Of a stretch of 64,000 bases of DNA, positions 24,601 through 39,600 are shown in pieces. Each line of letters opens with the position of its first letter. The first letter of the stretch is position 1. The translations under genes were made by a program, and so were the position numbers. This DNA comes from Atrichornis clamosus. Lineage: Eukaryota; Chordata; Aves; Passeriformes; Menuridae. The notes below the pieces were generated by a model. The model was not told the DNA's origin. It saw only the letters and a list, made by a program, of their open reading frames with translations, and did not search any database. The stretch is from contig WBMZ01000356.1 of NCBI GenBank assembly GCA_013400975.1, positions 496,001-560,000 on the forward strand, in the 5' to 3' direction.

Positions 24601-27600
24601 AATCTGGTTTAGTAAGTATTCTTAGGTTTTGACTAATATGCAAATTATGACATTATGGTCAGCAACCACATATTTTTGCTGAAACATAAGTGATATAAAT
24701 CATATTGTTAAAGCACTTTCCCAGGCTGTGGGAGATTTATGCTAATCTCCTTAGTCTGAGGTGGTTTGAACCCCCATCTCCAATCTCTGAATAGAGTGCT
24801 ATATTACCAAGTTGCTGTGACAGGTAATGTGGGGGAGGAGGAGTATATGAAGTCTCTCCAGACCTTTGAGCTACTGTACAGCCAAGAAGGCAAGTTTAGT
24901 GGGCAGAAGGAAAATAGGCAAGGAAAAAAAACTTATGCTGTAGTTGGATCATTAGGGTGCTCAAAATGGAAATAAAATATATTTGTAGGCCTTGCTCTGT
25001 TTTATCTGCTTGCTGCAAGCAGCAATCAGGTGTCTGAATTCAGGAGAAAAACTCTTCATTGTACCAGTGTCTGATGGATTTTTTTGTTTGTTTTGTGTGG
25101 TTTCTGTTTGTTTGTTGGTTGGTTTTGGGGTTTGTTTTTTTTTTTTTTTCTGTGTTTCTCAAGCCTAGCACCAGTCATTGGGATGATTGTGCATCCCACT
25201 TAGTGAATAAGGACTCTCTGGTGCCTAATTCAATATGGTGAGTTCCACCTCAGAAGTAATGTGCTTTAATTATGCTAGTGACAGCATTTGACAGAAGTTT
25301 GGGGTTCTGTTAGGCTACAAGCCTGGGTTGGTGGATCTTACACTCTCAGCTGCCTCACTGCAACCTCATGTATTCAAAGGTGTTTTGTGCATTGATATAG
25401 ATTCCACTGACACTTTTAAAACTGAGAGCCAGACTTCCAGAATGTCTGGAATGTCCATCCATGTACTTGTATGTCCAGAAAACTTTGAGAAGGTTTTCTT
25501 AGACTTTCAAGATGAGTTGGATGTTGTAATCACAAATGCTTTCTGTATGAGATGAAAAGAATGTCTTATGTACATTGCCCATACTGCAACTTGGGTTCCT
25601 GTATGATAATAGCTTGAATAGACCTTGTTTCCATCAGTCTTAAATATCAATTTTTTTCCCAACATCTGCAACAAAGAGTTAAGTGATATGGAAAATGGGA
25701 AGGTTTCTTTCCCCTGAAGTTTGTCTTTATTTTTAAATATTTTCCTTTAACATTTCTGCTATGCTTCCACTGACGTGAATATTGCTTCGTGTTAAGAGAG
25801 CACTAAAAGAAACTTAAAGTTCCTTGAGACTTGTGGAACACTTAGAGACAGGAGTGTTCACAATTTGCAGTGTGAGGCAGGACATGGATGAGGTAAAAAT
25901 ATGACTGGAGACTGGGGCAGAATCACTTAACATTGTGGTAATGTGGAAAATTTAATTTTTGACAAAATTGGGTAGAATAGTATACTTGGCTTAAGTTTCC
26001 ACTTTTTCCCGAGGTTGGAAATCTCAGTTACAGTGAACCTGCACATCCCTTTGTCTTCAGCTGGGCTAGGTATCAGGGCGACAAGATACTTACTAACTGT
26101 TCACACTCCTATTTAACTGGTTATATTATGTGAGAAGTCTCATGTCCACCCACAAAGGAACACAGAAGGTCAAGGTGGTGCAACACCAGTGATGAACCCA
26201 GGGAAACGAGCTCCTGCCAGGGCTGTCCTATGACAGCCACTGATGTGTTATGGGAGCAGCTCTTCAGAGCTTACAGTATAGGGATGGTGACACGTGACTT
26301 CATCATGGAATGCAGGGCAAGAACATTTTGGGATTTCACAAGAGTTATTTTGGGATGAGCAGAGGAAGGGCCAAAGATGGTGGGATCAAAGAGGTTTAGG
26401 AAAGAATGAGTATGTAGGGATCCCCAGTATGTGTATGATGGGGGTGGTGTGTGCAGGGCAGTCTGTGAACCAGAGACTGGAGTGGAGCTGTGGGCCTCAG
26501 GGTCTCACATGGCCAGGTACCAGCAACCGGGGAGATCTGGGGAGTGGGGGGCACAGTTGCTGAATGCAGTGAGTCTCCAACTTTAGGCATTAAAGAAATC
26601 CCCGTTGTGCATTGGCACTGAGGAAATCCATAGCTGTGTATGAATATATTTTTCTGTGGAGCAGGGAACAGGATGAAACCATTGGTGGTGGTTGCGTTTG
26701 TGTGTTTCTGTCTTTTCAGCTGTGTGACTGGCCACGTGCATATCTCCATTGCGTGATGTGTGTGCCTGTTGGGAACACGTGCTCAGCTTTACTACTGACT
26801 GGGCCTGGGAGCACGGAGCTGCAGCAGCTGCCTCTGCTGTGCTACAGGACTTGGTGCACCCCAGCAAATCTCTGTAGAAGAGCAGATGTAATTCTGGAGC
26901 TCTGGGCTTTTGTTTCCTCTGAGACTGCTTGACTGTCAAAGCCTTGGTGGAGTGGACTTTGTTCTATGTAGTACTCTAAACCAGTCAATTTTAGATGACC
27001 TGTTGATGACACCACCTCAAACAGAGGCCACGTCGCATGTCCTCAGGGATGCTGATATTGTGGGCACCATTGTGTTAAAATTATGAGATTCCCTAGGTTC
27101 ATGATAAGCAATGCAAATATACTTTGAAACTTTTATTAAGTAGAAATGAGGCTTGATCATATTAAAGGGAATTTGTAGTGTGAAAAAGTAATGTATCTCA
27201 ACTAGGGGCAAATTTTGCTGATTAAGCCTGACTTGTGGTTGGAGGAGAGGAAGAAAGAACTGAGAAATGTAATTTTTTCTGGTAGTCTGCAAGGAACATC
27301 TTGAACATTCTGTGGGGAAAATGTTGTACTTGGCATTGATTAGAGTCCTAAATTTAAAATTTACTTTGTGGGTTTTTTCCCCCTCATTTATTTTGCAAGA
27401 AATCACCAATAAGCGACAGACTATTTTTTTTCCTCAGAGTAGGAAGGTATGTAACAGAGAAAAATCCTGTGAAAGCATTCTAAGTAGACTGAAGATTAAG
27501 ATTAAAAAAAAAATATTTGTCTGTTGTAAATATTTTCTCCATTCCCTGAGGGCTTAGAAAATGCATCTCTAGAAATTCTAGGGCTATCAGTGTGTGTTGA

Positions 27601-30600
27601 TCAGTTGTGGTATGTGCATCAGTCTCACAAAAGATCTTCAGGTGGGGCTTGCTGCCTCCCCTATTTTCTTTTTTTTGTCCGGCAGACATCCCTTCCTGAC
27701 CAAACAGAGGAATAGTGTATTGCAAATATTTTGCAAGACAAGATTGGTTAAGTCTGCTTGCTGGAATTGTGATTTGTTAGTTGGCATAAACCTTAGGAGC
27801 ACATCAGTAAGACTTTTACCATGTATTTACGCTTTTAGGTACTTCAGCTGTATCTCAGAGGCTCTGTACTGTGCCTCTGGGCTTGAGGGTATGGGTACAG
27901 CCCTCTGCCTTTGAGATTTGAGGCGAGTGCTTCATTTGCTTGTGGGTCAGAGCAAAAAAAGCAAGGCTAGGCATATCTGTGTTCATTCTTTTTCAGTTAC
28001 TTCTGCTATTCAAGGACTTTAATGATTTCTCAATCATTCTATGCTCTTTTTGGAGGCGGGGAAAAAAAGTGCTTTTGTCCTGAAATGTAACTTTTATACA
28101 CGTTTTTGGGTATTAAAAGCTATATACATAACAATTTTACTGGAAAACTGGGAGGCTTATTTTGTAATTACACTAGATACAAATAACAGTCTGAAAATTG
28201 GAAAGCATAGAAGTGTAAGACTGTAAACAACTTTCATTATTCTAATTGCACACAACCGTAGATGCACATAATTCAATTATTTCTAATGTGAAACAGCAGT
28301 TGTGATTCCTGAGAAGTGCAGGGTCAAACATACATATGGGATGCTTTGGTTTTACCTGAAAACCGGACTTTTTTGTTTTAAAGTATCCCTGTAAAATCGC
28401 TACTGCTCTCATGGCCGTGTGAGCTCAGAGAGCCATTGTAAGGGAGAAGGGATTCATGGCAGGCATTTTCACCCACTGCCCTTTACAAAAGCGGTTCACC
28501 TTTGCAGGTTGTGTAAAGCAGCAGCCTAAGTGGTTTGATGGGCTGACATTGTTGGTTTGTCTTGTCATTTCTGGGTTTTCCTACCAGGCAAAGGCCTTGA
28601 AGATCCCACTGCTGCCTTGTGTAGGCAGAGTAGATGTCAGCCTTTAGCAATAAATTCCTTCTGTTTTGTCATCTTTAACTTGTTAGCTTTGGCTGACTTT
28701 TTAAAAAACTGTCATTCAATACAGTAACAACTCTGTCAGAGATATTCCCTAACCAATTCTTTTAGATTAAAGACTGAGATTTGAAAGTTGTTTTGCAAGC
28801 ATAATGTAATTCCTTTCTGTGAGCTCATTTATTGCGCTGCGAGACCCAGCCCCCATTTTGATTCCTGCATGAGAATAAAAGTTAAAAAGCTGTTTAAGAA
28901 ATTGTCTTCCCAAAGTGGAGACTTGATTTTTCTCCTTGGCTCTGCCTACATTTTTATTGCTGCTTGCTCAAAAATGATCTTGAAAGTAGGCCCATGTCCA
29001 CTGCCTCCTTTATTGTATTTCTATACCTTGCATTTGCTGAAAGTCTGAGAGGATGGTGCAGAACCTGTATAGGTAATTCAAAACAACTTCTCTAGTTTTG
29101 ATTTGATTCTTTGATTATTATTTTTTTTCTTGTGAACCTGATGAAGTAAGAAGTTCTTCATAGCAGAATCCTAACTCTGCAAATAAGTGGGGTAAGTCTT
29201 GCTGACTATAAAAAGTGCTGGAATTAAGTGTTGGAATTGAGCATAAATGTGAATTGGAGCTGTCACTGAGAGTTGCTTAGATTAGTATTTATTGTTTTTA
29301 TTAGGTTTTCTGAAAGCACATCTGGCATTTTGTTTTCTGTCACAAAACCCAAAGATGTGTGGAAAGAAATGTTTGCTTGGGAAGTAGAGGAGGAAAGCCC
29401 AGTAGCCACCGACACATCCAGTGCAATTTGACTGTGGCTGAATGCAGCCCTGCCAGGGAGGACTGGAGCAGGGATCCAAGTTATCCCTCAGTGTTTGTGT
29501 GGATGCTGACAGTGAGCTTAACAGCCAGGGCACAAGGTGTTGGGCAGGCTGGGTGCCTGGGAGGATGGCAGGCTGGAGGCCCTGGTTGCACCTCTGAATT
29601 TCCCTACCCAGGCAGAGCTGATGCCAGGCTGCATGGGGCCCAGCCAGTCTTCCCTGACTCCTCAAGGTTGTCCCAGATCCATCTAGGAGTATCTAGACAG
29701 TGAGCGAATCGGGGAGAGTCTAGCACCAGCAGTAGGCATGTACTTGAAAAAACAGTTAATTGAATTCCACCTTTCCCGTTTCTGATTATTTCTTTACAGA
29801 AGTGAGAAATTCAGCTCCTTAAAGTGCTTCACTACTGATAAAACTGTGGAAGAGGGTCCACTGCTTCTTCTTGTCCAGCTCTAGTTCAAATGCATGAATA
29901 GCTAATGTGTGTTTTGTTATTCTGCAGCCACACCATTCATATATTTTACTTTCCTTTACCGTGCTGGCTTTTGTGCATATCTTGCACTGCTTCAAGAGGG
30001 GAGGGCAGAAAAGGCGTGTAACTGTGTGCTAATGTCTCTGATGATTAGATTGTTTCTACTTTATTGGCTGAGAAGGGCTAGATAACAGAAGCTGGAAGTG
30101 AAGGTTCTTTGAACTGTCAAGATCTCTGGAAACCCTGGTTTAAATTAGGGTTGTGAAATATGTGCTGTTGAAATTTCTAGGATTCCTTTTATTTACTTAA
30201 GCGTGTAGTCTCTAAAATGTGTGCTTAATGCCTTCTATTAGAAAGCATCCTTTAAAATACGCTGAAGAGATAAAAATTTTGATGGGGAAATGAAGGATCA
30301 AATCAACTTCACTGACTTTGGGAAAATTGCTATGAATTTACATTACATCTGCTGACTATAAAGTTCTTCATTCCTTCAATAGTCACTAATGTGTTTGTTT
30401 TGTATGTCTCTTAATTGCTAAAGAAGTTCAATTTGCTTTTATGTGGTAATGTATCTCCTACAAGATAAAGAAAAAGGTTTTTATGATGGAAATCAAATCT
30501 AGGTCTCCATGATTTTTCTTTTTTACTAAAACTGTTTTATTTAGATATTAGCAATAAATCTTACTAAAACTTGATCAGAATTTTAGAAACTATGCATTTT

Positions 30601-33600
30601 TTTGCTAATGCAAAAATGTGGGCTTGATATTGAAATTTTCTTCAGATGTAAACATGAATTTTAAACTAGAAGTTACAGGAATTAAGTCCTTTCCAGCCCT
30701 ATCCCAGTTTATCTTCCTTGAAGTTGGTTTACAGTGTGTCTGCCAATGTTCTCCAGAGCAAGTTCATCAGTGCTAAAGGCATGCAGCAAATGCAGAGTCC
30801 CTCCTTGGATGACCACTCTTTCCTTGGGAGTGGTCACAGTAGGGACATTTTGTGCATGTTTGATAATACTGCTAATGGGGACATTTCTAACTGAAGACGT
30901 GATTATGTGAAGTACAGTGCAGGTTTTCTGTGAGGTGGAGGAGGCAGCCCTTGGCAGGCAATGAGAAAGAGATGTATGTGACGGGGAGGGGAACTTCCAG
31001 ATGAATTGTGTAGTGACTAAAGGGTCTTTCTGTAGTGATGAGCAGTAGGGTGTGATCTAAAGGCAGAGGTGAAGCAATAGGGACAAATCATGGCTGCTGG
31101 TGGACAGGTGTGTTCATTGTTTGTTTTGGCATGGATCAGAAGTTACCTTGCTGATGTTTAGCTCCAGTGATATGTCAGGTTGCTCGGAAACTTTACCGTA
31201 GGTACTTGGTGCAAAGATCTGCTATTGCTGTGCTGTCGTGGCTAATAGTGGTAAATAGGTACGTCCGAGTTTGGATGTCTCTTGTAGGCTGAAAATCCTG
31301 CAGGAGTGAGGAAAAGAGGCTAAGAAGGGGATTCTTGGTAGTACAGTGGCAGGGAAGAGGTCAGGATGTTTGCCCTAATGAAGAAAAACCCTTCTGTATA
31401 CCACAGAGTATGGACAGACGATACAATCTCCCTCTAAACTTGGAGTAGCTCTCCTTATCGTTTCTGTTCTCAAGGACAATGGGAAACAAGCTGCCCACTC
31501 TGCAGCTCTGCCTATGTTGTTGCTGCGTTTCTCCACAGTCATCAGCAAAAAATGTTTGGGGTGTTTTGGGCAGGATCCATCTGTCCCTTGCTATTATTTT
31601 AGTGTCACTGTAGCATTGCTGAATTTTCAATTAAACTACTTGAACTCTCAGTCAGAATTTTCCTTAAATATTGCATTTTGGGCTGAAACGCATCATTCTT
31701 GTTTTCAGGCCAAAGGCAAAATACTTTCAGAACACTTGATTAAAATTCCATGTGACTGTCTGAGTTCTTGAGCATTGATGGCAATACAGAAGAGAACTTC
31801 TAAAAATATTGTTTGATTTTTTTCCCCCTCTCTTTGTTTTTGGATACTTAAACTTACAATTTTTTAAGAGTTTATCCTGTGTGACACAAATGCCTTTGAG
31901 TTTCATGAAGGCATTTACAGTAAAATAACAAAATACGAGTTTGCAAGTGGTGAGAGTTTGAAACAGAAAATGTGCAACTGTTGTCTTGATGTCAATGTTT
32001 TTAAATAGTTGCAATTTGTGCCCTGTACATTTGTTAATTTGTGTGCCTGGAGACCTGCAGATGTAAGTAAACAAAGTATAATGATTTGCAGTTTTACTTT
32101 GTTGCCTAGAGTAAAATGCCTATAAAAAAAAGTAGCAGCATATATTTTCCTTTTTGCCAAGAGCAGAAAGCCACCTCCACAGCATGTTGAACAGTTGGTT
32201 ACAAATGAAATTAAAAAAACCCCAAAACCCTACAGGTTTAAATCAGCGATTGCTAAATCTTGTCAGTAGAGATAAGGGAATGACCAAGTTTTGCATGTCT
32301 TCAGGGTTACACAGTTGCAAGTCCTTTCAGGTACGTTCGAGCTGGAGGAAATGTGCTTCCTTCTACCCAGGAAGATCTGGCAGTGATACAGGTCTGTATG
32401 TGCCCTGAGAGTGGCTTTGTGCCTGCTGAAATGAAAATATTTTTCTTCTGTGTCTGTAAACAGGAGAGCTGGTAGTTCTGAGGTGCCAAAAACTCTTCAA
32501 CTTGAAATAACTTTTGTTAATAAATGGAAAAATTCCACTGAATTTAAATAGAAACTTCATCTAAAGCAGATGCAATTTCTAATACTAAGGAAGCGAAATA
32601 ACTTTTTAATTTGAGAAAGTGAAATAAATTCTGGGTTTATGTACAGCTAGTTAATAACAAGCTTAAATGAACTAAGTGAAAAATAAATTTCTGTGTTTCT
32701 TTGTAGTGCATCTACTTCGTTTATGATCGCAAGGTGATGCCAACTGACTCAAGGGGTTTTTTTAAGTGTTGTAACCTTCTTAATGTTTGCACGGGGAAAA
32801 AAAAAAGTTGTAACACTTTGGTTCAGTTACAGTACTGAAGTGACTGTGATGACTAAACCTTTACAATGCTCTTCAAGCTCAGGTGTTCTAGGCTTTGCAA
32901 GTGATAAATGAAAATTTAGAATCAAAGAGAGCTAACAGATACTTGGGTCATAACTTCCTTTCTATTATAATAAATGATTTGGTGTGGAACCTAAAGCTGC
33001 ACATTTATGCATGCAAATTTAATTAGGATTAAACCCAGCAGGATTTTCATTTACAAGTAAGACTTGCCTCAGGTTGAAAACTGGTGATAGAAAAGAAATT
33101 CAGGGGAGAATATTATTTATTGAAGGAGTCATACTAAGCGGGGGTGGGGAAAGTCTACTTGAGATCCTACATCAGTAAGAACGAAAATGTTTAGTTTTGT
33201 TGGTATTGGGGCACATCATAAGTGACAAGTGCCTGAGGTCCCTAGTCTTTGACATGCCAGTCACACTACCAGTACTACTGTCATGTTGCTCTAAGCCAAT
33301 ATTGTCTCTTAGGCAGCATATAAACAAAACTGACAAGACACTGAAGTCTTTAATAGCTGTGGCTTGTATTTACTTCAGGTCTGAGCGAAGATCGTTCCCA
33401 ACTGATGACTTCAGGGAAAAAGCTAGTGTAATGCTGAAAGAAAGAACAACCCTGAAACCAACAAGCACAGTGATGCAGGCTCCTCAATGTGTGGAAAAAG
33501 CTTTGGGTGAACAAGAAAGAACTAATTTCATGGTCTGGCAGGTTTGTTGTTTCTTGGCAGCCTGCCCATCTGTCAACTTTTGGCTGTTTTGCTTTGGTGT

Positions 33601-36600
33601 AAATGCTGTGACAATTTCTGGGTAGATTCTTGAACTGGCCAAGAGCATACAAAAAAATTAGTACTTGCAAGACATGACTTGACACAAGAAATATTGATTA
33701 TACGTTGGAAATGCATGATAGAGTACTCACAAATTACTTACCTTTCATATCAAGTTGTACTGTCTGATGCTGAAAACTAGCAAGACAGTTAGTTTTCTTT
33801 TCATTCTACTTTGCTCTGATTGAAATAAGCCGCAAGTTGCGGCCAATATTGCAGGTATTAGAAATTTCTGTGATAGAATTTTTTAATTTATTCCCAGGAA
33901 CTTGATTTGTTTTGGTCTCAAATTCCTGAAATTTATGAAAGAACCAAGCCGTAGTACTAGAAACCACGTTCAGGGCTGGTATGTAAGCTGTTAAACCTAT
34001 TGTATTTACCAGTGCTTTCTGTGCTCAGGCTGTCAAAGATGTGCATTCCTTTGGGAAACAAGGTAGCTCATCTGTAGGAATCTCTGGATGGGGCTGAAAA
34101 GCTCAAACTCCTTCAGTGTTAAGCATTTGCACCCTGATCCGTGTATTTGCATCCTTATCCTCTCTACTTCCAATTTAAGTAGGAGTGTTGAGGCAGTCTG
34201 TGATCTGCATCTGTGTTTGCAAGTTGAGCATGGACAAATTCAGAAAGCGCGACGTGGTGAACCTTGTACCAGCTAGCTTGTTAACACTTAACTTTCTAAT
34301 CTAGTTGATATTTTTTTAGTGTTAGTATTCAGCCTAAACTAGTATCTAAACCAACTGTGATGTTAAAACCCTCAACACTTAGTGTAAGCAAGCACTAGTT
34401 ACTGTGTAACTGAGAGGACAAGTTTCAGTTTCTTCTGCAGATGTATTAGTATTACTTGGCTTTCCTTTTTCTAAACATTTAATCTGGAAGTCTGGGATTT
34501 CTTTTTGTGGAAATTTTGAGTGAGCTTGATAATTCACTAATTTTCTTTCCTTTTCCTGATTCCTATTCCCAATAATGCATTTTGGGAAATTCAGCATCTT
34601 GCAATGAACACTTGGGACATATAATGCTCACCTTGCTCTTTCTTGATCTTAATTTTCCATTGCCTTTTGTATATAGTAGGCTTCATACACTTTGAAACTT
34701 AACATTTTACTAGGGCTTAGGTTTTCTGCCCTCTATTGGAAAAGAAAAAGTACTTTTTTTTTTTCTGCCTTGTTGAAATTCTCTATTACACTGGGCCCAT
34801 CAACCTGACTGTATGCTGCTGTTTGGGAATTTTAAGGAAGACATGCAAGTTATGCCTGACAGTTGCTCTTTAACCTTCACAAACTATATTGAGGAAACTA
34901 GTTGTGGGAAAAGAGTACAGCTGGCATTCATTCTTGAATGAGCAAACTTTTGCCTCCTTTGTTTTCAGTCTGAATCTGACAGAATTTTATTAATTTGTAG
35001 TGTAATAACTTTAATAACATTATTAATTTGTCGTGTTGTAATTATTTTCACTACATTTCTGAGCACTGAATGCTAATTAGCACATCATCTAGCCTAAGGC
35101 AGACCACAGTAGGTAAAAGGCTTTTGCTGTAGTTCTCTGACTGCATTAAGGCTCTCATTAATAATGCTGAGTGCACATAAGCAACCGCAGAAAATATTTG
35201 GCAGAGAAGACTTTGCCATTTAGAAGAAGGGACAAGGTTTCATCCTCTGTAGCTTGTTTGTGCTCTAACAGCTTGCAGAGTTCAAGCAGAATGTTTTTGT
35301 TACATTAACTGCTGTAATGAACTTTTTTCTTGTCCTTCTTTTTTTTTTAATGAAGCTTCAATTGGACTGTTTAAGTGTGATTTGGAAAAGCTTGACTGAA
35401 TAAAATAATCAGCAGACTGTTCTGAAAGCAAGTGGTTGTGTGTTCAGCAAATGGCTGCAAAATAATCTGTTTTACAGATAACCTGAGCTCATCCCGGGGC
35501 CTGATGTGGAATATACTTGTCTTTCGTGACTGACCAGACCGCAGTACAACAGACCAGGATCTTTTACTTACCTCGGTGTGCAATGCAAACTGAACTGTAC
35601 TATGTTGAAAAAACCACAAAACTTATTCTCATGAGTGTTAACAAAACTGTCAAGAATTTAAGAAATTAGTCTACTCCAGTTAGTACTGGTTAGGTCTGAG
35701 GAGCCACACTGTTGGAAAAATACAAACTGCCAAGAGTTCAGAAGGGCAAGAAGTTTAGAAAATTGACTGTGGAAAGATGGAGAGGGTTGTTTACTTAGTC
35801 TGGAAAAGGGAGTGTGATAACAGCCTTTCATGTAAACAGAACTTGTAATCAAGATCATGAATACAACAAAGAGGACTGAAAATTTGTAACTTTTAAAGTG
35901 ATAAAGCACCAGAGTAGACTTGTCAGGAATGTTGAGGAATATCCCTCATTGGAAGCTCTTGACAAACTTAGTATCTTCTTACATTAAAAACTGATTAAAT
36001 TAAATAAATGTAATCTTCACCAGCTAGTATTTTTGTGATTGACACTTTAGTCAGCTTTGCTCTATGCTATGAGAAGAAAGAGAATGTGTTTTAAGAAAAG
36101 ATACTGGCCTGTCATGGGTAGAGATTTCTTTTTAATCTCAAGTAGTTTAATCTAAACATTGCAAATTGAAGTTAACAGAAGTTTTGCTAAAAACCCAACA
36201 CACCCCATTGTTACCTCCTGTAAACTTGGTGTTATGCTAGCAGAAATTCTCTTCTTTGTAGAGCTACAGAAAAAAGAGTGACCAGTTTTCAAAATAATTT
36301 CTAACTAGTGACTTGCTACCCAAGCTTATTGTGTAAGTTGTGCTGAAGTTTTCAGCTTTTCAAATGGGCTAAAGCTGCAGCAAACACATACTTTTAGGCA
36401 GTGTCTCCACAAAGTGGATTATAAGGCAGGTTTAGTGTTATATGCCATATTTCTTGCTGACTGTAAGAACAGGGAATTAGTTCCTTAATTCCTGTAGTTA
36501 GAAGTTAGCACTTTCAGCCCATTTATTTTAGGAAAACCAGCCTAGATATTTGATGTGATTATAGGATAGGATTCTGACGAAAGTGTATAGAAAAGGTTAA

Positions 36601-39600
36601 GCTAGGGACACTTGCTGGTAAAATATAATGAGGGTAAATCTATTGAGCAGGCTAGGAATCTGAACCCAACTCTGATAGTTCCAGGGATTTTATTTAGTAA
36701 AGTCATTTAATCCAAAACTTGAATAAGACAGAACAACTAAAACAAATCTGTGCTATTGAAAACTGTCTGAGAATCTTATAAAGAATGTAACCTCACCTTC
36801 TGCAGTGTAATGCTATTACATATTTTAGACATTCTAATACTGTGACATTATACTACCTTTTGTCCTTAGTTCATTCTGTTCTTCTGAAGTGCATCAAGCT
36901 GTTCTGAACAACTGTCACTGTATACTCTAAATGTTTTCAGTAAATGGAGAATCCATTGCTTGTGAGCAAACTTCAACATCGCCTGCTTGTTGGGAACTGC
37001 TGATTGTGTTTTTAAAAATGTTGAGGCAAACTTGCAAATGAGATTAGACCCCTTCAAATATTTCTGTGTTCTGAAAAATGACACAATAAAAAGCTCATTG
37101 TTATTGAACACATCAGCTCTTTATGTTCTTTAAGTCAGATCTACTTTGTTCACTTGCGAATTACTGCTTTATTACACTCAGAACAGAAAAGCCAAAATAC
37201 TGAGGAGAAATCAGGCTGTTGCGTTGCTGAATGTCTCAGTGTTGCTCACTGAAGTCTGGTTTAGAGTCTTCATTGTATATACTGATGAACAATCCAGAAA
37301 ACCTTTTAGACTCTGTTCTTGGCTTGCTTCATGTCATCTTTTGTGTTCATTTTCCATCAGTTTTTGTCTTCATTAAAAAAAAACCAAACCAAACACCTCC
37401 CTAATTTATTCAGCTTTCAAGGAATATCAGACAGATCAGTTAATCTGGATTCAGAAGGAAGCTATCATAAATGTTCTGTTTTGCTATCCTTACTGTGTTG
37501 ATCTGGATGCCAAAAAGTATTGTCTATTGTGCTTATTGAACATATTTGGTGATGTAGTGAAGCCCATGTAAAGCAGGACTCTCAGGTGCATCCTTCTGTT
37601 TGTACAATTGTGTTGTAGAGCAAATTATTTTAATCAGCTCTACCTCTGTGAAGAAGGTGGTCATTCCGGGGAAGACTGTGATACTTACATCTGCAACAAG
37701 GAGCTTGTGAGGACTTCAGTATAACCTGTTCTAAAGTAGAATAATTCCCAAAGAAGTGTAGGCTGCAGAGTTGGCCACTAACTTTACAACAGAGGGATAG
37801 CTGCCCTGCTTACAGATATCTTTTACTTGGGCAATGATGTGTTTCAATCTGTGATGACTTGTGTGAATTGTCAGTACTTTGAATCTGCTCCAAGAAGCTG
37901 CATGCTCCAATTGTCTCTATTAATTTTGAAGAATCAGAGTCACTAGGCATATTGAAGCACATAAAATAGGAATTGCCTCATCTACCTTAAAGCTCTTTGC
38001 CTGTCTTCCTTTTCCCTGGCATAGTGCATGTTGACCACCTGTGCATTGTTTAAATACAGCTGCCTTCATTATGAACAAGCCTTTTTAATGACTTTTGGTG
38101 AAACACTGATGTTATATCCTTGACCAGAAGGTTGACCTGCTCAGTTATAGTTACAACAAATCCATCTAACTTCTGAATTGTTCCTTCTTGTCATTTCTTG
38201 AAGAATTGAACATTGTAGAGTGTGAATGTGACAAACTGTCATATCTGCATTGCAGATCACCTTATTAGGGATGTGATTCCCTCTGCTTTCTCTGAGTTTG
38301 GGGTGTTTTGTCTCTGTAGGAAAGCTCTGAATGACATAATTCTGACAGTATCCACCCAGATTTTTAGTTCTCCTTTACTGAGTTTTAGTCGTGCATCTGG
38401 GTAAAACCAGGTCCTTACAAATGAGGGCAACTTGCTTGAATGTCTTATGAAAACTCTGTGCTTGGTTTTTGTGCTGAGCTGTAGTGAACAAGTTGTTACT
38501 CTTTCTCAAGGTCAAATTAGTATCTATACACTTCATTTTTTGTCATTGAGTTGTGTGTGAATCTCTAGTTTGGGGCAAATGAGCAGCAGAGTAGCTGTAA
38601 AAAAACCCAGACTTCAGCTTACCATGAAAAGAGCTGGCCAGCAGTTGGAAGTAAATGGATTTAAAAATTCCTTCTGCTTTTCTCAGGACCACCACAGTGT
38701 CTTGCAAAATGCTGAACAGTAATTCCCAAACAGAGACGGCTCCGATGGTGTAAACATGAAGTAGCAAGTACTTAAGTGCAAAGTTGGCTGCAAGGTACTT
38801 TTACAAGTAGAATAGAGTCAATCAAACTAGATTAGTGAGCTGAGAAGTCTACTGCTGAATTCCGTACAGATCCATATGGATCTGTTGCCACCTCTCACGG
38901 TTGCCTCAAAACTACAGTTGCTTAATGTGGTACTGGAGCCTGATAGCTCAGCAGTGAAACAGTGATGATTTTTGCGTGAAGCACTTGCCTTCCTTTCCAG
39001 TGGGAATAATATAATGAATCAAATTGAATCAATCATTTGCTGTTTACTTTAGATAGAAAACTGTAAAAAGGTACGTGGATCACTAGAGGGTGAGTCCTAT
39101 GAGAAGCAGCTGAGAGGACTGGGGTTGTTTAGTCTGGAGGTGAGAGGCTCAGGGGAGACCTTATCACTCTCTACAACTGCCTGAAAGGAGGCTGTAGCCA
39201 TTTGGGGAGCAGCCTCTTGTCCCAGGCAACAAACAATAGGATGAAAGGACATAGCCTTAAGCTATGCCAGGGGAGGTTCAGGTTGGATATCGGGAGTGAT
39301 TTCTACCTGAGAAGAGTTGTTGAACTTTGGAATGGGCTGCCCAGGGAAGCGGTGGAGTCACTGCCCCTGGAGGTGTTCAAGAAATGACTGGAATGGCACT
39401 TAGTGCCGTGGTCTGGTTGACAATGCAGTGATCAGTCGAAGGTTGGACTTGATGATCTCAGAGATACTTTCCTAAGGACTAAATGATTCTGTGACATCTT
39501 CAAGAATGCAAGTATAATTTGCTAAAAGTTCAGTTTAATGAAATATGGCGTCTTCTGATGGAGTTTTATGTCTGTTATGGCCACTTGCATTTTACACCGG

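Noticed and set aside
33197..33625. 142-codon + strand open frame in intron 1
   Set aside because: About one open frame of this length is expected by chance in 64 kb of this composition. It has no recognisable domain, low-complexity bias or supporting splice context.
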